From CBDCCT01 sp965214995 (lineage in GTDB: Bacteria > Deinococcota > Deinococci > Deinococcales > Trueperaceae): DNA of 64,000 nucleotides. The DNA lies in NCBI GenBank assembly GCA_965214995.1, contig CBDCCT010000002.1, positions 5,146,001 to 5,210,000 of the forward strand, given 5' to 3'. This document shows positions 41,249-49,284 of the stretch, piece by piece; positions within the stretch are counted from its first letter, which is position 1; every line of letters starts with the position of its first letter. The position numbers were made by a program, and so were the translations under genes. The notes beneath the pieces are model-generated. The model did no database searches. It was given only the letters and a program-made list of their open reading frames with translations, and was not told where the DNA came from.

Positions 41249-42244
41249 CTAGTTGCTCCCAGCGGTCCCCGCGGGTGCCTGTACAGGAGCCTGCGCGGGC
41301 GTTGACGCTGCTTGCGGGTTGGTCAAGCCGCGCACGTCGAGCAAAAAGTTTCCTTCGGAGGGCAACAGAATCGTCTGGAGCGATGGCGCGAGTTTTTGGG
41401 CGACCTCGAGCTGGATAATTTCAGGATTTTCGCGGATCGCCGCGCCGCGCAAGCTCAGCGCCTGCGCCTCGCCCTCGGCTCGAGCTATGGCGGCGTCGCG
41501 CGCGCCCGTCGCCTCGACCACGGCGCGTTGCGCGGCGATTTCGGCCTGACGCCGCCGGTTCTCCTCGACCGCGACTTGCTGCTCGGCGGCCTGCTTCTCT
41601 TCGATGGCCTGAGTAATCGACTCGGGGATGCGCACGTCTCTTAAGAGCACGCTCAAGACGCGGATGTTGTCCTCGCCCAGCGCGGTGATGAGACTGTCCT
41701 CAATGCGCTTTTGCAACTCGGCGCGCTGGGTGCTGATGAGGTCCGCCGCGCGGTATTCGGAAATGCCGTCGCGGATTTGCGAGCGCACCTCGGGGCGAAT
41801 GCGGATGTCTTCGTAAGACGGCCCGATATCCTGGTGCAAGGCCGCCGCGCTGTCGCGCACCACCTGGTACAAGACAGTCACGTCGATGGTGATTTCTAAG
41901 CCCTCCGACGAGCGCGCCGAAATCTCGTCGTTGGTCTCGCTCGCTAAGGTGAGTTCTTGCTGCCGCGCTTCGTAGAGCGTGACCTGCTGCAACACGGGCA
42001 GCACCAGGTGGACGCCCTCGCCGAGCTCGTTTTGCTGCACGCCCCCGACCACGTTAAACACCACGCCCACGGTGCCCGCGGGCACCACCACGAACGACGC
42101 CGCGAGGAGCGCCACGAGCGCCCCCACGATAACGAGCGCCCCGCCCAGGCTCCGCGTCCGCCCCCGCTGCCCCTGAATCCCCTGCACGATGAGCACGACC
42201 CCGCCGACGATGAGAGCCACACCCACGAAAACTGCTAGCGTCAT
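41249..42244 (-). CDS. SPFH/prohibitin-family membrane protein
   Basis: A 331-aa protein with two N-terminal membrane segments (AVFVGVALIVGGVVLIVQGI and ALVIVGALVALLAASFVVVP), then the SPFH domain (PAGTVGVVFNVVGGVQQNEL, GLEITIDVTVLYQV, VRSQIRDGISEYRAADLIST) and a long coiled coil (EEKQAAEQQVAVEENRRRQA...). The last 30 residues are Pro/Ala/Gln-rich. Such proteins form ring scaffolds in the inner membrane and often chaperone proteases such as FtsH. AAAGGAGG precedes the ATG. It stands alone. Confidence 0.9.
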   Translation of the reverse strand: MTLAVFVGVALIVGGVVLIVQGIQGQRGRTRSLGGALVIVGALVALLAASFVVVPAGTVGVVFNVVGGVQQNELGEGVHLVLPVLQQVTLYEARQQELTLASETNDEISARSSEGLEITIDVTVLYQVVRDSAAALHQDIGPSYEDIRIRPEVRSQIRDGISEYRAADLISTQRAELQKRIEDSLITALGEDNIRVLSVLLRDVRIPESITQAIEEKQAAEQQVAVEENRRRQAEIAAQRAVVEATGARDAAIARAEGEAQALSLRGAAIRENPEIIQLEVAQKLAPSLQTILLPSEGNFLLDVRGLTNPQAASTPAQAPVQAPAGTAGSN

Positions 42245-42519
42245 AACAGACCTCCTTTACGCAGTGTACGCTGCTAAGAGGGTGGGCCTTACAAAAGAAT
42301 TGACATACGCTCGCCTTATGCCAAGCCCGACAGCGGGGTTTCGTTTACACAACCCAGAAAACGTTGGCGCATATGTAGCAGTTCCGCGGCGTACTGAGAC
42401 AAGCAGCAGACATCACCGAAAGCGCGTGCTAAACGGTGCTTTGTACAGTGAGCGTGTTGCTTCGCACGACGTCGTACCCTCAAACCAGGGTGTCGCCTGC
42501 TAGTAGATACTGAGGGTGC
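42245..42519. other. Gap without recognisable content
   Basis: About 275 bp between the SPFH gene start and the 3' end of the histidine kinase gene. It should carry the SPFH promoter and the kinase terminator, but neither is distinct. No gene is supported. Confidence 0.3.
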
Positions 42520-44001
42520 TTACGAGGGCACGCTCGAGCGCCCCCGCGCGCTCACGGCGGGTTTAGGTTCGGCTTTTTTTGGGTGGAGCGCGGGCAATAA
42601 GACCGTGAACACCGTGCCCTCGCCCAAGCGCGACTCGACGCTCACCTCGCCGTGGTGCTGCTGCACTATCCAGCGCACGATGGCTAAGCCCAGCCCGCTG
42701 CCGTTGCCCCGCGTCGAGCGCGCGCCGTCCACGCGGTAGAAGCGGTCGAAAAGGTGCGGGACGGCTTCCGGGGGGATGCCGGGGCCGTTGTCTAGGACCT
42801 CTAACCGCACCGTGTTTTTTTCTTGCCAGAGCGAGAGCGTAATTTGGTTCGCCCCCGCGTTGAGCGCGTTCTGCACGAGGTTGAGTACAACCTGCTTGAG
42901 GCGCGCCGCGTCGCCCGACACCTCGACCAAAGGCTGAGGCGCGGACACCCGGACGCTCGCGTGCCCCGCGACGGGCGCGATCTCCATGTGGACGGCCTCC
43001 AACACCTCGACCAGATTCATCGGGTGCCGCTCGACGGTAAAGCCCGCGTCGGCCCGCGCGAGTTCTAAAAGGTCGTTGACGAGCTTCGCCATCCGCTCGC
43101 CCTCGCGCCGGATGACGGTGAGCGAATCCACTTGTTCGGGGCTCGGCTTGGTGCGCCGCAGCAAATAGTTGGCGTGGCCTGTAATGGCCGTGACCGGGGT
43201 GCGCAGCTCGTGCGAGGCGTCGGCGGTAAAGCGGCGCTGCGTCTCGAAGGACTCCTCGAGCCTGTCCAACATGTGGTTCAGCGTGACCGCCATCTCCTGC
43301 ACCTCGTCGCGCGACCGCGGCACCGGCACGCGCTGCGACAGTTCGGCGCCGCTCACCTGCGCCGCCGCCTCGGTCACCTTTTTGACGGGCAAGAGGACTT
43401 GCCTCGAGAGGAGGTAAACGCCCACCGCAAACACCGCGAACGCGCTTAAAGACGTGTAGAGGAGCAACCGGCGGAGCTGCGCTAGGCGTTCGGTGGGCAG
43501 GGGCAGACCGACAAAAAGCGGCACAAGCGAGGGCGGCACGTCTAAGTCCACGCGGTTGTCGGTCCGCATCGACGCCAACGTGGCAAAAACGAGCAGGCGG
43601 TTGCCGCTCTCGAGCCGCACTCGCCCGGAAGCAAAACCGTCTCGAATAAGCTCCTCATAAACGTTGTCGCTGAGCAAACGGGAGATGCTCTCCGGGGTCG
43701 GGTTGCCACGCTCAGCGGTGAAGGTGAACCAGCCCCGGATGTCCTCGACACCAAGCTCGCCGACGCGCTCGGGCCTCGTAAAGGTGAGGCGAGATTCAAA
43801 ATAGATATCTCTCGGCAGCGTCTTGACCCCGTCCTCGAGAAAATCGCTCGAGCGAATCTGCGCGATAGCCTGGATCGCGCGTTCCTGGAGATTTTCCACC
43901 AGCGACCGCTGCGTCAGAAAATACACGGCCGCGGACACGGCAACGAGCACGAACGCCAGAAAGAGCGTGAAAAAAAGGGTCAGTCTGAGTCTTAGGGGCA
44001 C
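42520..44001 (-). CDS. Sensor histidine kinase
   Basis: A 493-aa membrane kinase. Two membrane segments (about residues 6-29 and 178-198) flank a periplasmic sensor region of roughly 150 aa. A HAMP linker follows, then HisKA with DASHELRTPVTAITGH (phosphoacceptor near residue 264) and the ATPase with NLVQNALNAG (N box), DNGPGIPPEAVPHLFDRFY and GNGSGLGLAIVRWI. The GTG at 44001 has AAGGAAG at good distance; an open frame to 44040 gives only a TTG. It is 108 bp downstream of the response regulator in the same operon. Confidence 0.92.
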   Translation of the reverse strand: MPLRLRLTLFFTLFLAFVLVAVSAAVYFLTQRSLVENLQERAIQAIAQIRSSDFLEDGVKTLPRDIYFESRLTFTRPERVGELGVEDIRGWFTFTAERGNPTPESISRLLSDNVYEELIRDGFASGRVRLESGNRLLVFATLASMRTDNRVDLDVPPSLVPLFVGLPLPTERLAQLRRLLLYTSLSAFAVFAVGVYLLSRQVLLPVKKVTEAAAQVSGAELSQRVPVPRSRDEVQEMAVTLNHMLDRLEESFETQRRFTADASHELRTPVTAITGHANYLLRRTKPSPEQVDSLTVIRREGERMAKLVNDLLELARADAGFTVERHPMNLVEVLEAVHMEIAPVAGHASVRVSAPQPLVEVSGDAARLKQVVLNLVQNALNAGANQITLSLWQEKNTVRLEVLDNGPGIPPEAVPHLFDRFYRVDGARSTRGNGSGLGLAIVRWIVQQHHGEVSVESRLGEGTVFTVLLPALHPKKAEPKPAVSARGRSSVPS

Positions 44002-44109
44002 CGCACCGCTTCCTTTATGAATTTTTAATACAAGGGTCAAGCTACCGCGTCACTTTCAGGTTACTGCATCAACCCTTTGCAGCCATGTCCGCCAGCCTCC
44101 CTTGAGCCG

Positions 44110-44787
<678 letters not shown>

Positions 44788-44794
44788 GAAGGCC

Positions 44795-44800
44795 AGTATA
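44795..44800 (-). promoter_or_regulatory. -10 box of leaderless response-regulator promoter
   Basis: On the minus strand TATACT lies 7 nt before the ATG at 44787. No ribosome-binding site is present. Confidence 0.55.
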
Positions 44801-44893
44801 GCGGGCATTTGATGAGAGACTTGATGAGAGGATGACAGTCTCTTGAGGGTTTCTCTAACTTCTCTCTCACATTGGTGAGGGTAGAGAAATTTT

Positions 44894-44915
44894 TAACTAC
44901 TCACCACTAATCACT
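44894..44915. repeat. Dispersed 3'-end repeat, copy A
   Basis: On the minus strand AGTGATTAGTGGTGAGTAGT begins 5 nt after the luxS stop. It is related to copies at 51.9 kb and 53.1 kb, each also at the 3' end of a minus-strand gene. It is the most divergent of the three. Confidence 0.5.
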
Positions 44916-44920
44916 GTCTG

Positions 44921-45406
44921 TCACTCCTCGAGCCGCACCGTCTCCTGAATAATAATCGGCTCTTCCAGCACCCGCGCCGCCCAGGCCTGCGCGCCCGGGA
45001 GCGAGTGGTCGCGGTAGTTGCCGCACTCGAGTTCGCTGCACCCGGGGATGGGTCCGGTGTGGGTGGTGACGGCCTTGAGGGCGTGCTCGAGGGCGTCGCG
45101 CACCGCCTCTTCACTAGGTTCGCCCAACGTGGTCAAATAAAAACCCGTGCGGCAGCCCATCGGGCTCGCGTCGATGATGTCGGGCAGCCCCTCGCGGAGA
45201 AAGCCCGCCATGAGGTGCTCGATGGTGTGCAAGGCGGCGGTGGGGATTTCGGCCTTGTTGGGCTGGACGAGGCGCAGGTCATATTTACGCACCTCGTCGC
45301 CCTTGGCTCCTTGGTAGCGGCCTGCTAAACGCACGTAAGGCGCGCGGACTTTGGTGTGGTCGAGGTTAAAGGATTCGACCTTTGGGGTTTTGGCTGTTTG
45401 GGTCAT
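44921..45406 (-). CDS. luxS: S-ribosylhomocysteine lyase LuxS
   Basis: Cleaves S-ribosylhomocysteine to homocysteine and DPD, the autoinducer-2 precursor, in the activated methyl cycle. The 161-aa protein has all key residues: HTIEHLMAG with metal ligands H60 and H64 and Glu63, catalytic C85 in GCRTGFY, and the third metal ligand C128 in ECGNYRDH. The ATG at 45406 directly follows a TATACT box (5 nt), so the message is probably leaderless. A dispersed repeat lies after its stop. Confidence 0.96.
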   Translation of the reverse strand: MTQTAKTPKVESFNLDHTKVRAPYVRLAGRYQGAKGDEVRKYDLRLVQPNKAEIPTAALHTIEHLMAGFLREGLPDIIDASPMGCRTGFYLTTLGEPSEEAVRDALEHALKAVTTHTGPIPGCSELECGNYRDHSLPGAQAWAARVLEEPIIIQETVRLEE

Positions 45407-45411
45407 GGCGC

Positions 45412-45417
45412 AAGTAT
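45412..45417 (-). promoter_or_regulatory. -10 box of luxS
   Basis: TATACT on the minus strand, 5 nt before the luxS ATG; no ribosome-binding site. Confidence 0.55.
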
Positions 45418-45460
45418 ACCGTGGTCTTTATATGGTCGGTATCTTATGTTCATATCCACT

Positions 45461-46441
45461 TTAGTAGCCGCGTTCTTTGTCTACCACGTGGTGCAAAGAT
45501 TCTCCGGCTCGGTAGCGCTCGAGGTTGTCCAGAAAAATCTTAAAGGCCCGCTCGTTGTAGTGGGGCGTGGAGCCCGAATAGTGCGAGGTGATGACGACGT
45601 TCTCCATGTCCCACAGCGGCGACGTGTCACTCAGAGGCTCCTCCTCGAACACGTCGAGCCCGGCCCCGGCGATTCGGCCTTCCGACAAGGCTTTGACGAG
45701 CGCCCCTTCGTCCACCACACCGCCCCGGCCGATGTTGACGAGGTAGGCGCTCTCCTTCATCGCGCGCAGTTCGCTTTCGCCGACCATGCCGCGCGTGCTT
45801 TCGGTGAGGGGCACGGTGAGCACCACGAAATCTACGTCGGGGAGGAGGTCTCGCAAATCGTCAGGCCCCGCCATCTTTGACACGCCCGGCACGCCCTTTG
45901 ACGGGTCGTGGCGCACGCCCCACACGTCCATATCAAAAACTTTGCTGAGCGCGGCGATGCGTTTGCCGATTTCGCCCACGCCGACGAGCAGGAGCGTTTT
46001 GCCCGCGAGTTCAAACACGGGCAGATCTTTTTCGTCCAGCCAGGCGTGCGCCCTTTGGGCGTGTACGGCTTTGGGAAGCGCTCGAGCGAACGCCAAAAGG
46101 AGCGCGAACACGTGCTCGCTGATGGGCACCGCGTGGATGCCCGAGACGTTGGTGAGGGTGAAGTTGCCCTTGCGAGCGTCAGGGTAACGCAGCAGCCAGT
46201 CGGCCCCCGCGCCCCACTGCTGGAACCAGCGCAGCTCCGGCGCTTGGGCGAGCAGGTCGCGCGGGAAGCTACCCGCGACGACCTCTAAGTCGTCCAGCAT
46301 TCCCTCCACTTCCGCCTTGTTTCTCGACACGACCACGTCCATGTCGGGCGCACCCTCACGCACCCGCGCCACCTGCGCCTCCGTGAGGGTGCCGGGCTCG
46401 AAACCGAGCAGCAGCGTCGCCACCCTACGCCCCGCCCTCAC
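45461..46441 (-). CDS. D-2-hydroxyacid dehydrogenase
   Basis: A 326-aa NAD(P)-dependent enzyme of the D-isomer-specific 2-hydroxyacid dehydrogenase family. The nucleotide-binding loop is LLLVGVGEIGKRIA near residue 152. The signature LVNIGRGGVVDEGALVKAL holds the substrate Arg (usually near 235), followed by GAGLDVFEEEPL (Glu) and ITSHYSGSTPHYNER (catalytic His). It reduces 2-keto acids or oxidises D-2-hydroxy acids; the substrate (glyoxylate, hydroxypyruvate or other) is not evident. It stands alone, with a minisatellite-like repeat just upstream of the start. Confidence 0.9.
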   Translation of the reverse strand: MRAGRRVATLLLGFEPGTLTEAQVARVREGAPDMDVVVSRNKAEVEGMLDDLEVVAGSFPRDLLAQAPELRWFQQWGAGADWLLRYPDARKGNFTLTNVSGIHAVPISEHVFALLLAFARALPKAVHAQRAHAWLDEKDLPVFELAGKTLLLVGVGEIGKRIAALSKVFDMDVWGVRHDPSKGVPGVSKMAGPDDLRDLLPDVDFVVLTVPLTESTRGMVGESELRAMKESAYLVNIGRGGVVDEGALVKALSEGRIAGAGLDVFEEEPLSDTSPLWDMENVVITSHYSGSTPHYNERAFKIFLDNLERYRAGESLHHVVDKERGY

Positions 46442-46487
46442 ATGGTTTTATGCGCTGCGCCTTCACCGTCCACCTGCATTTGAACGC

Positions 46488-46546
46488 CACTGTTCCAGAC
46501 ACCCTGTCCTAAACACCACTGTTCTAAACACCACTGTTTTAAACAC
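46488..46546. repeat. Four-unit 15-bp tandem repeat
   Basis: Units CACTGTTCCAGACAC, CCTGTCCTAAACAC (one base short), CACTGTTCTAAACAC and CACTGTTTTAAACAC follow each other 47 bp upstream of the D-2-hydroxyacid dehydrogenase start, probably within its promoter or leader region. It could vary in copy number. Confidence 0.7.
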
Positions 46547-46635
46547 CATCGCCTCACCCTTTCGTCAGCACGCCGGGCCTCAGCCTCCGCTAACATGTTC
46601 ACACTATACCGGCGGGAGGGCGGAAAAAAGAGCGG

Positions 46636-46690
46636 AGAGAAAAGAAGAAAGGACTGAGGGGAAAGTGTAAGCCTTCAGTCCCTAATTTTT
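46636..46690. terminator. Terminator downstream of the 69-aa ORF
   Basis: AGGACTGA (46650-46657) pairs with 46675-46682. A T-rich stretch follows on both strands: ATTTTT at 46685-46690 on plus, and TTTCTTCTTTT on minus. It is placed to end the minus-strand 69-aa gene. Confidence 0.6.
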
Positions 46691-46777
46691 GTCGAGACTT
46701 CTTGTTTGTCGAGACTTCAACCGAGACGTTACATCCAACACTTGTGAACGGTCAGAAGGGCAAGCTTTCGGGCCGCC

Positions 46778-46987
46778 TCAACCAAACACCACCGCGCGCT
46801 CGGGTGCGCTCTTGCTAGAGCCTTCTCCCGCGCGCCGCGCCAGCTCTTGACGGCCCAAAACGAACAGCTCGTAGTCCTCGAGCCGCGCCGCGCCGCTCAC
46901 GATGACCGCCTCCGCTTGCGTGACCGCTCTCGCAAGGTCGCCGTTCGGCAACCGCTCGACCCACTGACTCACGGACGCGCCGTTCAC
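46778..46987 (-). CDS. Small protein, 69 aa, unknown
   Basis: MNGASVSQWVERLPNGDLAR, then AVTQAEAVIVSGAARLEDYE, LFVLGRQELARRAGEG and a charged tail. It reads like a helical soluble peptide. The GTG start at 46987 is preceded by AAGGTG, and a terminator lies about 100 bp downstream on the same strand, which supports expression. I do not recognise a family. Confidence 0.45.
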   Translation of the reverse strand: MNGASVSQWVERLPNGDLARAVTQAEAVIVSGAARLEDYELFVLGRQELARRAGEGSSKSAPERAVVFG

Positions 46988-47282
46988 AGCACCTTACCGG
47001 CCCTGCCGGTCTCACCAAGATTCGCGCGCTTGGCACCCGGTAACGACGTGCCCGCGTCGTCCGCCCCTTCTGAGATGAGCGTGGGCGCGTCCGATGCAAA
47101 ACGTATTGTACGAAGATGAAACATAGTACCCCCGGCTGAGAATTCTCGACCCGCCTGCCGCCCCCGGCGGCCTCACGCGTCGTCTCGCTCGGATATTAAA
47201 TCAGCAAGGTGAAGATGGGGGCTAGGCGTGTGTGTACTGCTCTTTAAGTACGTAAACGCCTGAACATGATGTGAGCATGAGA
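46988..47282. other. Gap with no supported gene
   Basis: About 300 bp between the 69-aa ORF and the terminator of the PAS-LuxR gene. Open frames here are short and of shadow composition. A GC-rich stretch near 47155-47180 and an AT-richer stretch near 47200-47260 probably hold the promoter of the 69-aa ORF; no clear element is seen. Confidence 0.3.
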
Positions 47283-47307
47283 AAAAGCGCGTGACAAACG
47301 CGCTTTT
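47283..47307 (-). terminator. Terminator of the PAS-LuxR gene
   Basis: AAAAGCGCGT (47283-47292) pairs with ACGCGCTTTT (47298-47307) around a 5-nt loop, followed on the minus strand by TTTTTCTC. It lies about 150 bp after the stop of the PAS-LuxR gene. Confidence 0.75.
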
Positions 47308-47458
47308 CGGTTGGTCTTCAGATTATCTTTAGATTACCTTCATACTGTCTTTTTTTGCGTACCGTTTTGTGCCTATGCTCCGGTGAACTTTGCTGGAAGA
47401 TGTGGATGTGGGTCGTTGTGCGGAGCGGCGGGTTCCCTCCCGTTCCTGCTACGCCCGC

Positions 47459-48721
47459 CTACAGCCCCACCAGCCCGCGCTCGCGCGCCCACACCACCGC
47501 CTCGGCGCGCGTCCGCACGCCGATCTTGTCGTAGACGACCGAGATGTAGTTGCGCACCGTTTGCCGGGCGAGGCCGAGCGCCTTGCCGATGTCGTCGTTG
47601 CTCGCGCCCGTGGCTAAGCGCTCCAAGACCTCGCGCTCGCGCGGGGTGAGTTCGGCCACCTCCGCCATGTCGGTTTTGCCCGCGCGGAGCTGGGCCAACT
47701 TTTCCATGACCGAGCGCGAGAACCAGGCGGTGTCGGTCATGACCGCCTGGATGGCCTGCATGAGGTCCTCTTCGGTGCGCTTGCGCCCGGTGATGTCGTA
47801 AAACATGTGGAGCCGACCCTCGCCGCCGTCCAACTGGATGGGGGCGGCCGAGGCGAGAACGTCGCGCAGCTCTCCCCCTTTGGTGCAGACCTGGAGCTCG
47901 AGGTCGTTCAAGTCCCCGTTCTCCCCCGCCGCGAGCTTCTCGCGGTCCGCGGGCGCGTCCCACAGCCCCAGCGCAGCGGTGGTTTGGCCCAGCACCTCGG
48001 CGCGGCCAAAGCCCGTGATGGCCTCAAAGGTCCGGTTCACGTCGGCGACCCCGCCGTCCGCGCCCACGAGCACCGCGGCCACCGGCCCCGCGCGGAAGAT
48101 TTGGGAGAAGCGCGCTTCACTCACGCGCAGCGCCTCCTCCGTGCGGACGCGCTCGGTGATGTCGCGCAGGAGCCAGCGCAAACCGACCCGCCGCCCGTCT
48201 TTGACGATCGAGCCCACCTTGAGGAGCACCACGGGCTCCTCTTGCGTGCGCGTCCGCAGCCGCACCTCCCAGCCGTCGAGCGGGTCGTGGGCCTCGAGTT
48301 CGGCGAGCTTGTGCCGGAAGTCCCGGCGGGTGTCCGAATCCAGATACGACGGCAGGGGCTTACCGACCAGAAAGTGCGTCTCGATGCCGAACAACTCGGC
48401 GGCGGCGCGGTTGGCCTCCTGGATGGTGCCGCGAACGTCGGTGACCAAGTAGCCATCCGGCGCGAACTCGAACAGATCGCGGTAGCGCGTGCGCTCCTCT
48501 TCCAGCAGGCCCCTCGAGAGGGACAGCATCTCGTTCTGCTCGCGCAACTCCTCCTCGGCGACGCGCAACTCTTCTAATGCCGTCGAGAGCTCCTGAAAAG
48601 CGTTGGCGACCCGCCCGCCTTGAGCGTCCGCGGCCCGGTCGAGTTCGGCCTCGAGCCCTGTGATATGTGCCTGCAAAGTTTCAAACTTCCGCACAAACCT
48701 GTCCTCGATTGGTTGCCCCAT
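47459..48721 (-). CDS. PAS-PAS-LuxR transcription regulator
   Basis: A 420-aa cytoplasmic regulator. An N-terminal coiled coil (residues 10-80, ALEELRVAEEELREQNEMLS) is followed by PAS 1 (about 80-195, FEFAPDGYLVTDVRGTIQEA), PAS 2 (205-320, FRAGPVAAVLVGADGG) and a LuxR-type helix-turn-helix (352-415, LTPREREVLERLATGASNDD and GKALGLARQTVRNYISVVYD). There is no kinase or receiver domain, so sensing and DNA binding are in one chain. GGTGGG lies just before the ATG. Two ATAGTACCA copies about 50 bp upstream may be its own operator. It neighbours the CheR/CheB-type genes. Confidence 0.85.
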   Translation of the reverse strand: MGQPIEDRFVRKFETLQAHITGLEAELDRAADAQGGRVANAFQELSTALEELRVAEEELREQNEMLSLSRGLLEEERTRYRDLFEFAPDGYLVTDVRGTIQEANRAAAELFGIETHFLVGKPLPSYLDSDTRRDFRHKLAELEAHDPLDGWEVRLRTRTQEEPVVLLKVGSIVKDGRRVGLRWLLRDITERVRTEEALRVSEARFSQIFRAGPVAAVLVGADGGVADVNRTFEAITGFGRAEVLGQTTAALGLWDAPADREKLAAGENGDLNDLELQVCTKGGELRDVLASAAPIQLDGGEGRLHMFYDITGRKRTEEDLMQAIQAVMTDTAWFSRSVMEKLAQLRAGKTDMAEVAELTPREREVLERLATGASNDDIGKALGLARQTVRNYISVVYDKIGVRTRAEAVVWARERGLVGL

Positions 48722-48768
48722 CCCACCATTCCCTTATCAAAAAAGTTTCAACAGAAATGCATTAGAAT

Positions 48769-48792
48769 ATAGTACCAAAAAGGATAGTACCA
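48769..48792. promoter_or_regulatory. Direct repeat upstream of the PAS-LuxR gene
   Basis: ATAGTACCA occurs at 48769-48777 and again at 48784-48792, 15 bp apart, about 50 bp before the start codon and overlapping a TATATT-like -10 region on the minus strand. It may be a regulator site. Confidence 0.45.
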
Positions 48793-48856
48793 GCTTACCG
48801 ACCGCGCCTGCAAGCGCTACAGAACCCGTTGTAGGCTTTTATCCTTAAGAGAGAAG

Positions 48857-48898
48857 TGCGGAGTACCGGGTAGAGAGCAGCCTTCTCGGTACTCCGCA
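48857..48898. terminator. 12-bp perfect stem-loop after the CheB/CheR-type operon
   Basis: TGCGGAGTACCG (48857-48868) and its complement at 48887-48898 flank an 18-nt loop. On the minus strand a pyrimidine-rich run follows. It lies about 85 bp after the stop of the coiled-coil gene, the last gene of the minus-strand CheB/CheR operon. Confidence 0.55.
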
Positions 48899-48981
48899 TT
48901 CGGTACTTTGGACTCTTCCCTTGCTTGTGAGTTCTCACAGCTTCCTTTAACGCTCGTGACGAACGTCTCAAACCCGCTACC

Positions 48982-49284
48982 CTACTCCTCCGTTTCTCGC
49001 GCCACCTCCTCGCGCATCCCCTCCTCGCTTTCGGTCGCGTGGACTTTATCTTCGAGCGCGTGCAGGTCGCGCTCGAGCGCGTGCGTCCGCCCCTCCAAAC
49101 GCTTCGCCGTGCGCTCGACCTTTTCGGTGATGGCTCGCGCCTCCTCCACCCTCTTCACCAGCCGCTCGGACTTTTCGCGCAAGGCCGCCGCCTCGGCCTC
49201 GAGGCCCGCCGCGCTGGGGGCCGTGCCGGACGCCTCGCGCTTGTGTTCCTTGTCTTCCTTTTTTTCCTCTTTCTCGTTTTTCAC
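48982..49284 (-). CDS. Coiled-coil protein, 100 aa
   Basis: A highly charged, almost wholly helical protein: MKNEKEEKKEDKEHKREASG, then a long coiled coil from about residue 28 (GLEAEAAALREKSERLVKRV, ...LEDKVHATESEEG). The ATG overlaps the stop of the CheR-PAS gene by one base, so it is coupled to it. It may dimerise or bind the coiled-coil linker of that protein. No family is recognised. Confidence 0.6.
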   Translation of the reverse strand: MKNEKEEKKEDKEHKREASGTAPSAAGLEAEAAALREKSERLVKRVEEARAITEKVERTAKRLEGRTHALERDLHALEDKVHATESEEGMREEVARETEE

